DNA of 64,000 nt, from assembly GCF_040712075.1 (NCBI RefSeq), contig NZ_JBFCVL010000008.1, positions 1-64,000 of the forward strand, read 5' to 3'. A model generated the notes under the pieces. The model made no database searches, was not told the origin of the DNA, and saw only the letters and a program-made list of their open reading frames with translations. Both the position numbers and the translations under genes were made by a program. Origin of the DNA: Fodinicurvata sp. EGI_FJ10296 (GTDB lineage: Bacteria > Pseudomonadota > Alphaproteobacteria > DSM-16000 > Inquilinaceae). Shown piece after piece: positions 18,639 through 27,310 of the stretch (within the stretch, counting starts at the first letter, position 1; each line of letters begins with the position of its first letter).

Positions 18639-19041
18639 GGAAAAGGTCGTCATCAACGGCGCCGTGATCGTCAACGACAATAGGCGTTCACGGCTGACGA
18701 TCAGCACCTTCGCCCATGTCATGCGCGAAAAGGACATCCTGCAGGAGCAGGAAGCGAACACGCCGGCCAAAAGAGTCTACTTTCTCATCCAGCTTCTGCT
18801 CTTGGCAGCCGGCGACAGGAATAGCATCGAGGCCTATGGCCAGCCGCTGGAAAACGCCATCGCTGCCCTGGGCGCGGCGTTGACCAATGCCGAAATCAAG
18901 GAGCATCTCGGTACGGTAAGCACGCTTGCAGCCCGCGGCGACTATTACAAGGCGATCATCGCTCTTCGTCCGGTGATGGAGTACGAGGCCCGCCTGCTCA
19001 ACATCTCTGACCGGCCCCCGACTGCCGACCCGACTGGCTAA
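18610..19041 (+). CDS. flbT: Flagellar biosynthesis repressor FlbT
   Basis: A 143-residue member of the FlbT family. In Caulobacter this protein binds the flagellin mRNA 5' leader and represses translation until hook completion. Recognisable blocks are PLVLELKPKEKVVINGAVI, ANTPAKRVYFLIQLLLLA and GDYYKAIIALRPVMEYEA. It overlaps the end of flaF by 29 bases in another frame. That suggests coupled translation of the two antagonistic regulators. Confidence 0.9.
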   Translation: MPLVLELKPKEKVVINGAVIVNDNRRSRLTISTFAHVMREKDILQEQEANTPAKRVYFLIQLLLLAAGDRNSIEAYGQPLENAIAALGAALTNAEIKEHLGTVSTLAARGDYYKAIIALRPVMEYEARLLNISDRPPTADPTG

Positions 19042-19145
19042 TGGTTCGGGCGACCACCCCCAACCTCCAATTGCAGTGCGATCAGTGGGCAGTCGATCCC
19101 AGGTCGCTTAACGGTATATTAAATGCCGTGTCATAGCCTGAAGCG

Positions 19146-19164
19146 ACCGGGAAGAATTCCCGGT
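19146..19164. promoter_or_regulatory. Inverted repeat upstream of FlaG-like gene
   Basis: ACCGGGAA-GAA-TTCCCGGT is an 8-bp perfect palindrome with a 3-base centre, 22 bp before the start at 19187. It could be a hairpin in the leader or an operator. The half-sites match those at 15471-15487. Confidence 0.45.
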
Positions 19165-19186
19165 TCAACCGCTGAAGGAGTGGACC

Positions 19187-19600
19187 ATGGGCGACAGCTT
19201 TTCGATCGGCGATAGCTCCGGCATGTATCTGCCGGGTCAAACGCATCTTCGTTCGTCTGCGAACAACGATCCCCAACCCACCAAAGAACAAGCCGGGCCG
19301 GAAAAAATCGGCACAACGACCGGCAGCAGCTCGAAGAACGGGCCTGGGGCTACGGGGTCCGGAGGCGACGCATCCGGTGACCGGGCCGAGGACGCGGCCG
19401 CGTTTGAGCCGGCAACGTTCAAGAACAGCCGCTATCAGGTGAAGATGGACGGTGAAACCGGGCAGGTTTTTACTGATATCGTCGATCCGGCGACCGACGC
19501 CGTCGTGGGCCGCATTCCCAGCTACTTCAAGCCATCCGACGAAATCAGGGCAGAGAGTAGCCCTGCCGAACCCACCGGCAGACGAACGGTGACAATATGA
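19187..19600 (+). CDS. FlaG-like flagellar protein (putative)
   Basis: A 137-residue protein. Residues 1-75 are low-complexity (Gly, Ser, Asp, Pro). Residues ~80-115, SRYQVKMDGETGQVFTDIVD followed by PATDAVVGRIPSYF, resemble the FlaG core in which a beta strand is followed by IVDxxTxxVVxxIP. FlaG influences filament length in Vibrio and Pseudomonas; the role here is inferred from this match and location. The ATG at 19187 follows GAAGGAG. It shares an ATGA overlap with the DUF1217 gene, so the two are made together. Confidence 0.6.
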   Translation: MGDSFSIGDSSGMYLPGQTHLRSSANNDPQPTKEQAGPEKIGTTTGSSSKNGPGATGSGGDASGDRAEDAAAFEPATFKNSRYQVKMDGETGQVFTDIVDPATDAVVGRIPSYFKPSDEIRAESSPAEPTGRRTVTI

Positions 19601-20460
19601 TCCTCAACGCAATGCAGCAAGGCGGCAGCGGCACAAGCGGCCTTCTTCCGCCGGTGGCGACACTTCCAGGCATCGGTGGCTACAATGCCCTGAAGAACCA
19701 GCAGGCTGCACAGCTTCAGGCCTTCCGCAAGCACCCGATGATACAGCGCGAGGCCGAGGAATTTCGCGCCAAGGCCGCGTCGATCGATTCCACCGACGAC
19801 CTGATGAAGGACTACAAGTCCTATAAGCTGGTTCTGACGGCCTATGGCATGGAAGATCAGCAGAACGCCAATGCGCTCATGCGCCGGGTGATGGAAGAAG
19901 GGACGCTCGATCCCCGCTCGTTGGCGAACCAGATGAGCGATCGCCGTTATCGGGAATTCTCGCGCGAACTCGGGTTCGGCGAGGGTGCGACCGGCAACTT
20001 CTCCGACCCCGAATTCGTGGAATCGACAATCGACCGGTTCATCGTGCAGCGATTCGAGGAAGCGGTTGGCGAGTCGAATCCGGCCGCGCGGCGGGCGCTG
20101 TATTTCGAGCGCACGATCGGCAAGATCGACAACTGGTTCCAGGTCATGTCCGACCGGCCGCTTTTCGATGTCATCAGGGGCGCGCTCGGGCTGCCGGAAC
20201 AGATCGGGCAACTCGACATCGACCGCCAGCGCGACATGCTGGAAAGCCGGCTGCCGCTGAAGGAACTGAAAGAGAACCCGGACAAGGTTCAGGAGACCAT
20301 TCAGCGTTTCATGGCACTGGAAGGATCCGGCCCCAACCAGATGCCTTCGACGCCCGCCACGCAGTTGATCGCCGGCGCCACCTCGCCCAACGGACTGCTC
20401 GACCCTTTTTCGATGACTGAATTGATGGTCAACGCCAGCAACATGTCCATGCGCCGATAG
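19597..20460 (+). CDS. DUF1217 family flagellar-cluster protein
   Basis: A 287-residue, largely alpha-helical protein of the DUF1217 family, found in alphaproteobacterial flagellar clusters and of unknown function. Typical segments are LKNQQAAQLQAFRKHPMIQR, DDLMKDYKSYKLVLTAYGME and FVESTIDRFIVQRFEEAVGE. The pattern of repeated helices with YxxVLxAyGLE-like motifs is the family's hallmark. There is no signal peptide. It starts with an ATGA overlap at 19597 and is followed by a weak hairpin. It is the last gene of the flagellar block. Confidence 0.75.
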   Translation: MILNAMQQGGSGTSGLLPPVATLPGIGGYNALKNQQAAQLQAFRKHPMIQREAEEFRAKAASIDSTDDLMKDYKSYKLVLTAYGMEDQQNANALMRRVMEEGTLDPRSLANQMSDRRYREFSRELGFGEGATGNFSDPEFVESTIDRFIVQRFEEAVGESNPAARRALYFERTIGKIDNWFQVMSDRPLFDVIRGALGLPEQIGQLDIDRQRDMLESRLPLKELKENPDKVQETIQRFMALEGSGPNQMPSTPATQLIAGATSPNGLLDPFSMTELMVNASNMSMRR

Positions 20461-20467
20461 CCGAAAT

Positions 20468-20493
20468 CACGGCGCTCCATGCGCCGGTGTCTT
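20468..20493 (+). terminator. Weak terminator-like hairpin after flagellar block
   Basis: CGGCGC-TCCAT-GCGCCG (20470-20486) forms a 6-bp stem, slightly extendable with a bulge, followed by GTGTCTTTT. It lies just after the DUF1217 stop. The stem is short and the T tract is only four bases. Confidence 0.4.
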
Positions 20494-20575
20494 TTGCGCT
20501 TCGAAATTCGCGCTCCACAATCGTTCGCAACCATCGACTTGAGGGTCACTTGCCCCGTCGCTGATGCGACAGCAA

Positions 20576-20605
20576 TTGACCCTATTGCGCATACGTGACT
20601 ACGAT
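20576..20605 (+). promoter_or_regulatory. Candidate promoter of the BMP transporter operon
   Basis: TTGACC (20576-20581) is followed after 18 bases by TACGAT (20600-20605) in the 248-bp gap before the binding-protein gene. Both boxes are imperfect. The predicted leader is ~95 bases long. Confidence 0.4.
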
Positions 20606-20708
20606 AATAACGAACCTGCCATACATCGCTGCTCGACAGGCAACGAACCGTTGGATCAGGGCGACTTCCGCGCAATACGAACGACAGCGAACAGGGGCTC
20701 GGACAAGA

Positions 20709-21713
20709 ATGAACAATGATCTGACGATACGACGGCGCCCGATCGTGGCCGCCGCACTGGGCATGGCCGCGCTGGGCGTGATGGCAACGTCACCGGCGGC
20801 CTGGGCTGACGACCCTGTCTCGGTGGCGGCGATCTACACGGTTCCGACCGAACAGCAATGGGTCAGCCGCATCCATCTGGCGCTGAACACCGCCGCCGAC
20901 CGGGGCGACATCGTCTATACCTATTCCGAGAACGTCTCGAACAGCGACTATGAGCGCGTGATGCGCGAATACGCCGATGCCGGGCACGATCTGCTGATCG
21001 GCGAAGTCTTCGGCGTCGAACGCGCGGCCCGGCAAGTCGCCGAAGACTACCCCGATACCGCCTTCCTAATGGGCTCCAGCTTCGGCCCTTCCGGCGACAA
21101 CTTCGCCGTCTTCGACAACTGGATCCACGAGCCGTCCTATCTGACCGGCATGGTCGCCGGGTCTCTGACGGAAACCGGCAAGATCGGCATGGTCGGCGGA
21201 TATCCAATTCCCGAAGTGAACCGTCTGATGCATGCGTTTATGGACGGTGCGCGGGAAATCGATCCCGATATCGAGTTCGTCGTGACCTTCCTCGGATCCT
21301 GGTACGATCCGCCAGCCGCAAAGGAAGCCGCATTCGCCATGATCGATGACGGGGCCGACATCATGTACGCAGAGCGATTCGGTGTGTCCGATGCGGCCAT
21401 GGAACGGGGCATCCTGGCGATCGGCAACGTCATCGACACACAGGAAGACTATCCCGGCACGATCGCCGCCTCTGCCATCTGGCACATGGAGCCGACCATC
21501 GACCGGGCGGTCGAAGCGGTCGCCGACGGCAGTTTCGAAGCCGCCGATTATGGCCAGTACAGCTATATGGCCTATGGCGGCGGCTCTCTGGCGCCGATGG
21601 ACGACGATCTGGTCCCACAGGAGGTCCAGGAACTGGTGATGGAGCGCCAGCAAGAGATCCTCGACGGCATGTTCCGGGTGAACGTCAACGACTCCGAGCC
21701 CCGGTCGAACTAA
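20709..21713 (+). CDS. BMP family ABC transporter substrate-binding protein
   Basis: A 334-residue periplasmic protein of the basic-membrane-protein (Bmp/PnrA) family, whose characterised members bind purine nucleosides. A signal peptide spans residues ~1-34 (a TIRRRP basic cluster, hydrophobic ALGMAALGVMA, cut near AWA/DD). It lacks a lipobox Cys, unlike many relatives. Family features are PVSVAAIYTVPTEQQWVSRI, the GxxGMVGGYPIPEVNRLMHA block and FLGSWYDPPAAKEAAFAMID with GADIMYAERFGVSDAA. The ATG at 20709 is chosen because the signal peptide begins there. It heads an operon of ATPase, two permeases and a deaminase, so the ligand is probably a nucleoside or free base. Confidence 0.88.
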   Translation: MNNDLTIRRRPIVAAALGMAALGVMATSPAAWADDPVSVAAIYTVPTEQQWVSRIHLALNTAADRGDIVYTYSENVSNSDYERVMREYADAGHDLLIGEVFGVERAARQVAEDYPDTAFLMGSSFGPSGDNFAVFDNWIHEPSYLTGMVAGSLTETGKIGMVGGYPIPEVNRLMHAFMDGAREIDPDIEFVVTFLGSWYDPPAAKEAAFAMIDDGADIMYAERFGVSDAAMERGILAIGNVIDTQEDYPGTIAASAIWHMEPTIDRAVEAVADGSFEAADYGQYSYMAYGGGSLAPMDDDLVPQEVQELVMERQQEILDGMFRVNVNDSEPRSN

Positions 21714-21731
21714 CCGCGGAACCGGCCCAAT

Positions 21732-21758
21732 CGGCGGGCGCCGACAGGGCGCCCGCCG
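21732..21758. promoter_or_regulatory. Perfect intercistronic hairpin after binding-protein gene
   Basis: CGGCGGGCGCC (21732-21742) pairs perfectly with GGCGCCCGCCG (21748-21758) around a 5-base loop. No T run follows. Its position between the binding-protein gene and the ATPase gene resembles hairpins that protect the upstream mRNA and lower expression of downstream transporter genes. That reading is inferred. Confidence 0.6.
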
Positions 21759-21783
21759 CAATTCCCGCTATCGCGGTTCGACC

Positions 21784-23370
21784 ATGACCCTGCAAACCGA
21801 TCAAGCGGCGCCCGACCCGGTGTCGACACCCGGGCTCGTCCTGCGTCTCGCCGGTATCTCGCGGTCTTTTGGCCCGGTTCTGGCCAATGACGGTGTCGAT
21901 CTCGACCTTCGCCGCGGCGAAGTCCTCGCGCTTCTGGGCGAGAACGGCGCCGGCAAGACGACGCTGATGAACATCCTGTTCGGGCACTACACGGCGGATG
22001 CCGGCACCATCGAGGTCGCCGGGCCGGATGGCGCGATGCGGGCACTGCCGCCCGGCAACCCTGCGGCCGCGCTGGCAGCCGGCATCGGGATGGTCCATCA
22101 GCATTTCACCCTGGCGGACAATCTTTCGGCCTTCGACAACATCGTCCTCGGCACCGAGTCGCTCTGGCGGCCGACGCAGAAGCGCCGTGAGGCACACGAA
22201 AAGCTGAACCGCCTGATGGCCGCCTGCGGGCTGACCGTAGACCTGTCCGCGCGGATCGCCACCCTGTCCGTCGGAGAGCAGCAACGGATCGAGATCCTGA
22301 AGGCACTGTACCGCGATGCCCGGGTTCTTATCCTCGATGAGCCGACCGCCGTCCTGACTCCGCAGGAGACCGGGCAATTGTTCGAGACGCTGCGCCGATT
22401 GGCGGCGGACGGCATGGCAATCGTTTTCATCTCGCACAAGCTGAACGAAGTAATGGCGATCAGCGACCGCGTCACGGTCCTGCGCGGCGGCAAGGTCGTG
22501 ACGACGCTGCCGACGGCCGATACCGATCGCCATCACCTGGCGGAAACCATGGTCGGCCGCGCGATCCCGGTCACCGCCCGCACGGCGATGACGCCAGGGG
22601 CCGCGGTGCTGAGTCTGAAGGCAGTACATGTCGACGGCGGACCCGGGCGGGTGGCCTTGCGGGATGTCGATCTGGACGTTCACCGGCATGAAATCGTCGG
22701 CGTCGCCGGCGTTTCCGGCAACGGCCAGTCGGCGCTGTCTGACCTGTTGGCCGGATTGGTCGCGCCCAGCGCCGGGACCGCGACATTGCTGGGCGCGCCG
22801 ATGACCAGCCCGACCCCCCGCGATCTCGTCCAGAACGGCGTCGGCCGCATACCCGAAGACCGGCATCGCCACGGCGTCGTCGGCGACATGGCACTATGGG
22901 AGACGGTGCTGCTGGAAGACTATCGCCAGCCGGCGTTCCAGCGACTCGGCCTGACCCGCCGGGACGCCGCCCGCGCCTATGCCGCCGGCATCATCGAGCG
23001 CTACGACGTCCGGTGCCCCGGACCCGACGCGGTGACCCGGCTGCTGTCCGGCGGCAACATGCAGAAGCTGATCCTGGGGCGGGTCCTGGAGCGCGAGCCC
23101 GGTCTGATTCTGGCCAATCAACCGACGCGAGGCCTCGATATCGGCTCGGTCACCTTCGTGCACGCTCAATTGCTGGCGGCACGCTCGCGGGGCGCCGGCG
23201 TGGTGCTGATTTCCGAGGATCTCGACGAATTGCTGGCGCTGTCGGACCGGATCGCCGTGATCTATCAGGGACGGATTTCCACGACGCAACCCACCGAACA
23301 CGTCACCATTCGCGGTCTCGGGCTGCTTATGGCCGGGCACGACTCAACAGGGGACACCGATGCGGCTTGA
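21784..23370 (+). CDS. BMP-type (nucleoside) ABC transporter duplicated ATPase
   Basis: A 528-residue protein with two ABC domains, as in sugar/nucleoside importers of the RbsA/NupA type. Domain 1: Walker A GENGAGKTT, signature LSVGEQQRIEI, Walker B VLILDEPTAVLTP, H-loop FISHKLNEVM. Domain 2 is degenerate in the usual way: its P-loop reads GVSGNGQS, its signature LLSGGNMQKLILGR and its Walker B LILANQPTRGLD. Hence domain 1 is probably the main hydrolytic site. The ATG is at 21784, and the end overlaps the first permease gene by 11 bases. It works with the BMP binding protein and the two permeases encoded around it. Confidence 0.92.
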   Translation: MTLQTDQAAPDPVSTPGLVLRLAGISRSFGPVLANDGVDLDLRRGEVLALLGENGAGKTTLMNILFGHYTADAGTIEVAGPDGAMRALPPGNPAAALAAGIGMVHQHFTLADNLSAFDNIVLGTESLWRPTQKRREAHEKLNRLMAACGLTVDLSARIATLSVGEQQRIEILKALYRDARVLILDEPTAVLTPQETGQLFETLRRLAADGMAIVFISHKLNEVMAISDRVTVLRGGKVVTTLPTADTDRHHLAETMVGRAIPVTARTAMTPGAAVLSLKAVHVDGGPGRVALRDVDLDVHRHEIVGVAGVSGNGQSALSDLLAGLVAPSAGTATLLGAPMTSPTPRDLVQNGVGRIPEDRHRHGVVGDMALWETVLLEDYRQPAFQRLGLTRRDAARAYAAGIIERYDVRCPGPDAVTRLLSGGNMQKLILGRVLEREPGLILANQPTRGLDIGSVTFVHAQLLAARSRGAGVVLISEDLDELLALSDRIAVIYQGRISTTQPTEHVTIRGLGLLMAGHDSTGDTDAA

Positions 23371-24409
23371 ACCGCGCGACCACACACCGCTGGCGCTGCG
23401 AATCGCTCTGCCGATCGCCGCCGTCGCCGCCGCGTTGGTGCTGTGCGCAATTCCGCTGGCGATAGCGGGCGCCCCCGTCCTCGATGCCTATGGCCTGATG
23501 CTGCACGGGGCGCTTGGCTCGCGCTTTGCCGTCACGGAAACGCTGACGCGGACGGCGCCACTGATCCTGACCGGTCTTGCCGCCGCCGTGGCATTTCGCG
23601 CCAAGCTCTGGAATATCGGCGCCGAAGGCCAACTGTATATCGGCGCCATCGCCGCCGTCATGGTCGGCTCGACGGCCTGGGCGGGCAGTGTTTTCGTCAT
23701 GGTGCCGGCGGTGCTGCTGGCCGGGGCTGCCGGTGGCGCGCTGCTGATGCTGATCCCCACGCTGCTGAAAGTCCGCCTCGGCGTTGACGAGGTCGTGACC
23801 ACGCTGCTGCTGAATTTCGTCGTGTTGCTGTTCGTCTCTCTGCTGGTTGAGGGGCCGCTGCAGGATCCGATGTCGATGGGCTGGCCGCAATCGGTGCCGA
23901 TCGCGGATGCCGCCGCGCTGCCGACCCTGATCGAGCGAACGCGCCTGCATATGGGCCTTATCGTTGCGCTGGTCGCGGCGCTGGCGATGTGGATCCTTGT
24001 CGCCCGGACGCGCTGGGGATTCGAGATGCGCGCCGTCGGCTCCAATCCCGACGCCGCCCGGTTCGCCGGCATGTCAACGTCGGGCGTCATGATCCGGGTC
24101 GGGCTGATATCCGGCGCCCTGGCCGGACTGGCCGGCGTCGGCGAAGTTGCTGGCGTGCGCGGCTATCTGACCACCGACCTGTCGCCGGAATACGGCTATG
24201 CCGGCATCGTGGTCGCGATGCTGGCCCAATTGAACCCGCTGGCGGTCGTGGTGTCGGCCTTCTTCGTGGCGACGGTCTTCGTCGGCGCCGACAGCATGGG
24301 CCGGGCGCTGGGCGTGTCGAGCTATATCGCGCATCTGATCGTTGCGACATCGTTGCTGACGATGCTGATCGCGACGCTCGGCCTGCGCTACCGCATCCGC
24401 TGGCGATAG
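23360..24409 (+). CDS. BMP-type ABC transporter permease 1
   Basis: A 349-residue integral membrane protein of the BPD_transp_2 (LivM/RbsC-like) family with ~9-10 hydrophobic segments. Family motifs are LTGLAAAVAFRAKLWNIGAE followed by GQLYIGA, RLGVDEVVTTLLLNFVVLL, and the cytosolic EAA-like loop with GFEMRAVGSNPDAARFAGM. The C-terminal GYAGIVVAMLAQLNPLAVVV is typical of nucleoside permeases (YufP/NupP group). It overlaps the ATPase gene by 11 bases. It pairs with the permease encoded next. Confidence 0.92.
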   Translation: MRLEPRDHTPLALRIALPIAAVAAALVLCAIPLAIAGAPVLDAYGLMLHGALGSRFAVTETLTRTAPLILTGLAAAVAFRAKLWNIGAEGQLYIGAIAAVMVGSTAWAGSVFVMVPAVLLAGAAGGALLMLIPTLLKVRLGVDEVVTTLLLNFVVLLFVSLLVEGPLQDPMSMGWPQSVPIADAAALPTLIERTRLHMGLIVALVAALAMWILVARTRWGFEMRAVGSNPDAARFAGMSTSGVMIRVGLISGALAGLAGVGEVAGVRGYLTTDLSPEYGYAGIVVAMLAQLNPLAVVVSAFFVATVFVGADSMGRALGVSSYIAHLIVATSLLTMLIATLGLRYRIRWR

Positions 24410-24421
24410 GACGAAGCCGCC

Positions 24422-25363
24422 ATGGAATTCATCGACATCCTGTTTGCCGGCAGTTTCTGGGCGGCGGCGGTGCGCATCGCGACACCGCTGATCATGGGCA
24501 CGCTCGGTGCTCTGATCTGCGAGCGCGCCGGCGTCCTCAACCTCGGCATCGAGGGCATCTTCACTGTCGGCGCGCTGGTCGGCTGGATGGCGGTCTATCA
24601 GGGCGCCGATCTCTGGACCGGGGTGCTACTCGCCGCCATGGTCGGCATGCTGTTCGGGTTGATCCACGGCATTCTGACGGTGCCGCTGGCATTGTCCCAG
24701 CACGTTACCGGCATCGGCATCACCCTGCTGGCGACCAGCCTGTCGTATTTCGCCTATCGGATCGCGCTGCCCGAAGTCACCAGCCCGCCGCGCATCGAAG
24801 CCTTCCCGACCTACGCCATCTGGGGGCTGTCGGAGATTCCCGTGCTCGGGCCGGCCCTGTTCACCCAGACGCCGCTGACCTATCTCGCCTTTCTGCTCGT
24901 CCCGCTGACGGCCTATGTGCTTTACCGCACGCCGCTGGGGCTGGCGGTCCGCACGGTCGGCGAGAACCCGGCCGCGGTCGAGGCCCAGGGCATCGATGTC
25001 TATCGGCTGCGGATCGGCGCGGTCATGGTCGGCAGCGCCTTCATGGCCGTCGGCGGTGCCTTCCTGACCATGAGCGCTTTCAATGCCTTTTTCTTCGAGA
25101 TGGTGGCCGGGCGCGGCTGGATCTGCATCGCGCTTGTCGTCTTCGCCTCGTGGCGGCCGGGCAAGGCCATGCTCGGCGCCCTGCTGTTCGGCGCCTTCGA
25201 TGCCTATCAGGTGCGCCTTCAGCAGCAATCGGGCATCGAACTGCCGTATCAGGTCTTTCTGATGATGCCGTATCTGCTGTCGATTCTGGCGCTGATCGCA
25301 ATGGCAAGGCGGGCGTCCTATCCCAAGGCGCTGCTCGTTCCGTACCGCAAGGGAGAACGCTGA
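24422..25363 (+). CDS. BMP-type ABC transporter permease 2
   Basis: A 313-residue integral membrane protein, the second half of the heteromeric permease (YufQ/NupQ group). It has ~8 hydrophobic segments. Hallmarks are AVRIATPLIMGTLGALICER followed by AGVLNLGIEGIF, SQHVTGIGITLLATSLSYF, GLAVRTVGENPAAVEAQGID and GRGWICIALVVFASWRPGKA. It starts 12 bp after permease 1, and the next gene begins immediately after its stop (1-base spacing). Such tight packing indicates co-translation with the deaminase. Confidence 0.92.
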   Translation: MEFIDILFAGSFWAAAVRIATPLIMGTLGALICERAGVLNLGIEGIFTVGALVGWMAVYQGADLWTGVLLAAMVGMLFGLIHGILTVPLALSQHVTGIGITLLATSLSYFAYRIALPEVTSPPRIEAFPTYAIWGLSEIPVLGPALFTQTPLTYLAFLLVPLTAYVLYRTPLGLAVRTVGENPAAVEAQGIDVYRLRIGAVMVGSAFMAVGGAFLTMSAFNAFFFEMVAGRGWICIALVVFASWRPGKAMLGALLFGAFDAYQVRLQQQSGIELPYQVFLMMPYLLSILALIAMARRASYPKALLVPYRKGER

Positions 25364-25364
25364 C

Positions 25365-26636
25365 ATGCTCGACCTGATTCTCACCGGCGCCACCCTGCCC
25401 GACGGCCGCACGGGACAGGATATCGCGATCAAGGACGGCCGGATCGTGGAGATCCGCCCGGCGATCGCGGTCGAGGCCATGGAAACCATCGACGCCACCG
25501 GCCGGCTGGTCAGCCCCCCGTTCGTTGACGCGCATTTCCACATGGATGCGACGCTGTCGCTGGGGCTGCCGCGTCTCAACCGGTCGGGAACGCTGCTTGA
25601 GGGCATCGCGCTGTGGAACGAGTTGAAACCGCTGCTGACCCACGAAGCCGTTGTGGACCGGGCGCTGGCCTATTGCGATCTGGCCGTATCACAGGGCATC
25701 GGCGCGATCCGCAGCCATGTCGATATCTGTGACGACCGGCTGCTGGGCGTCGATGCCCTGCTGGAGGTCAAGCAGCGCGTCGCCGACTATCTGGATCTGC
25801 AACTGGTTGCCTTTCCGCAGGACGGGTACTACCGCGACCCGACAGCGGCGGCCAATCTCGAACGCGCCCTCGACCGGGGCATCGAGGTGGTCGGCGGTAT
25901 TCCTCATTTCGAACGGACCATGGTCGACGGCGCCGCCTCTGTCCGGGCGCTCTGTGAACTTGCGGCCGACCGCGGACTGCTGGTCGATATGCACTGCGAC
26001 GAGACCGACGACCCGATGTCGCGGCATGTCGAGACGCTGGCCCATGAAACCCACCGCCTGGGACTGCAGGGCCGGGTTACCGGCTCGCATCTGACGTCGA
26101 TGCATTCGATGGACAATTACTATGTCTCGAAACTGATCGCCCTGATGGCCGAGGCCGAATTGTCGGTCATCGCCAACCCGCTGATCAATATCCTGATCCA
26201 GGGCCGTCACGACAGCTATCCCAAACGCCGGGGCATGACCCGGGTGCCGGAACTGCAGGCGGCGGGGCTTTGTGTGGCGTTCGGCCATGATTGCGTGATG
26301 GATCCCTGGTACTCGCTGGGCAGCGGCGACATGCTGGACGTCGCCCATATGGCGGTCCATGTCGGCCATATGAGCGCTACCGACGCCATGGCCGACGCGT
26401 TTCAGGCGGTAACGAGTGTTCCAGCGCAGATCATGCACCTGCCCGGCTATGGGCTGGAGCCGGGATGCAACGCCGATCTGGTCGTGCTTCAGGCCGCCGA
26501 TCCGATCGACGCCATCCGCACCAAGGCCAACCGGCTGACCGTCCTGCGCCGGGGACGGGTCATCGCCCGAACACCGGCCCGCCAGACGACTCTAGACCTC
26601 CCCGGCCGCCCGGCGATGGTCGGCCCAGAGCGGTGA
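25365..26636 (+). CDS. Cytosine deaminase-like amidohydrolase
   Basis: A 423-residue amidohydrolase-superfamily enzyme closest in pattern to E. coli CodA (427 residues). With a constant offset of 4, the metal and catalytic positions align: His57 and His59 (AHFHMD), His210 and Glu213 (MHCDETDD), His242 (GSHLTSMHS), Asp309 (FGHDC), plus Gln152 and Trp315. The one difference is Cys310 where CodA has Asp314, a residue that in CodA influences base specificity. It therefore probably deaminates or hydrolyses a cyclic amidine/amide ring, but cytosine is not certain. It is fused in operon to a BMP-type nucleoside/base importer, which should supply its substrate. Cytosolic; no signal peptide. Confidence 0.82.
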   Translation: MLDLILTGATLPDGRTGQDIAIKDGRIVEIRPAIAVEAMETIDATGRLVSPPFVDAHFHMDATLSLGLPRLNRSGTLLEGIALWNELKPLLTHEAVVDRALAYCDLAVSQGIGAIRSHVDICDDRLLGVDALLEVKQRVADYLDLQLVAFPQDGYYRDPTAAANLERALDRGIEVVGGIPHFERTMVDGAASVRALCELAADRGLLVDMHCDETDDPMSRHVETLAHETHRLGLQGRVTGSHLTSMHSMDNYYVSKLIALMAEAELSVIANPLINILIQGRHDSYPKRRGMTRVPELQAAGLCVAFGHDCVMDPWYSLGSGDMLDVAHMAVHVGHMSATDAMADAFQAVTSVPAQIMHLPGYGLEPGCNADLVVLQAADPIDAIRTKANRLTVLRRGRVIARTPARQTTLDLPGRPAMVGPER

Positions 26637-26734
26637 CGCGGTTGGATGACCGGCAAGGCCGTTACAAAACAATAACCATTTCGCGACTATTCTCATGGAC
26701 GACAACAAGACCATGAAATATGAGGCGTTTTGGT

Positions 26735-27310
26735 ATGGAAGACGGTGACGCGGATTTCGCTCGGCATCGCGATGTCGAGTCATTCAGATTCGGCGGTGGA
26801 AATCTGACATTCTTGATCATCTTCTACGAAACGATGATCGTCGCTGCGGTCATCGGCGGCCCCCTTCTTGCCGCTCGATTCCTGATCGCCGGCAACAGCA
26901 TTGAAGCATTGATCGAAACAGCCCTGTTATTGGCAATCTTTTTGGGGCCGGTCTTGTATTTTCTATTTCCAACCGCCCGCAACTATCGCCGAGCCCGCGG
27001 CCAGCAGCTACAAGTCGATGATGCCGGGCTATCACTCCCCGATGCCAATCTACATCTCACCTGGGAGGCGTTATCGCAAGTTCAGGTCCGCTCTTATAAA
27101 CAATGGCGATATATAGAGATCGAGCGTGCCGAAAACCGTGAAGACGTTGCCAATACCTTCCGGGACTTCAACGAAAATGTGCCCTGCACAATTGCTTTCA
27201 TGAAACAAAAATGGATCGGCTTTACGTCGAGCACCTTTCAACATGCCGGATCTGACGAACGGCGTTTTTTAGCCGCTATCGAGCGCCATGCGCCGGGACT
27301 ATCTCAATAG
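26735..27310 (+). CDS. Hypothetical membrane protein with PH-like C-terminal region
   Basis: A 191-residue protein that I do not recognise by name. Two hydrophobic hairpin segments (residues ~25-50, FLIIFYETMIVAAVIGGPLL; and ~58-80, ALIETALLLAIFLGPVLYFL) are followed by a cytosolic beta-rich domain. The domain contains QQLQVDDAGLSLPDANLHLT and WEALSQVQVR; this arrangement resembles bacterial PH-like/YcxB-type proteins with 'strand-DD.G...W..l..v' patterns. The ATG at 26735 has GAGG eight bases upstream. The sequence is less GC-rich than its neighbours. It stands alone between codA-like and cydA. Confidence 0.55.
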   Translation: MEDGDADFARHRDVESFRFGGGNLTFLIIFYETMIVAAVIGGPLLAARFLIAGNSIEALIETALLLAIFLGPVLYFLFPTARNYRRARGQQLQVDDAGLSLPDANLHLTWEALSQVQVRSYKQWRYIEIERAENREDVANTFRDFNENVPCTIAFMKQKWIGFTSSTFQHAGSDERRFLAAIERHAPGLSQ

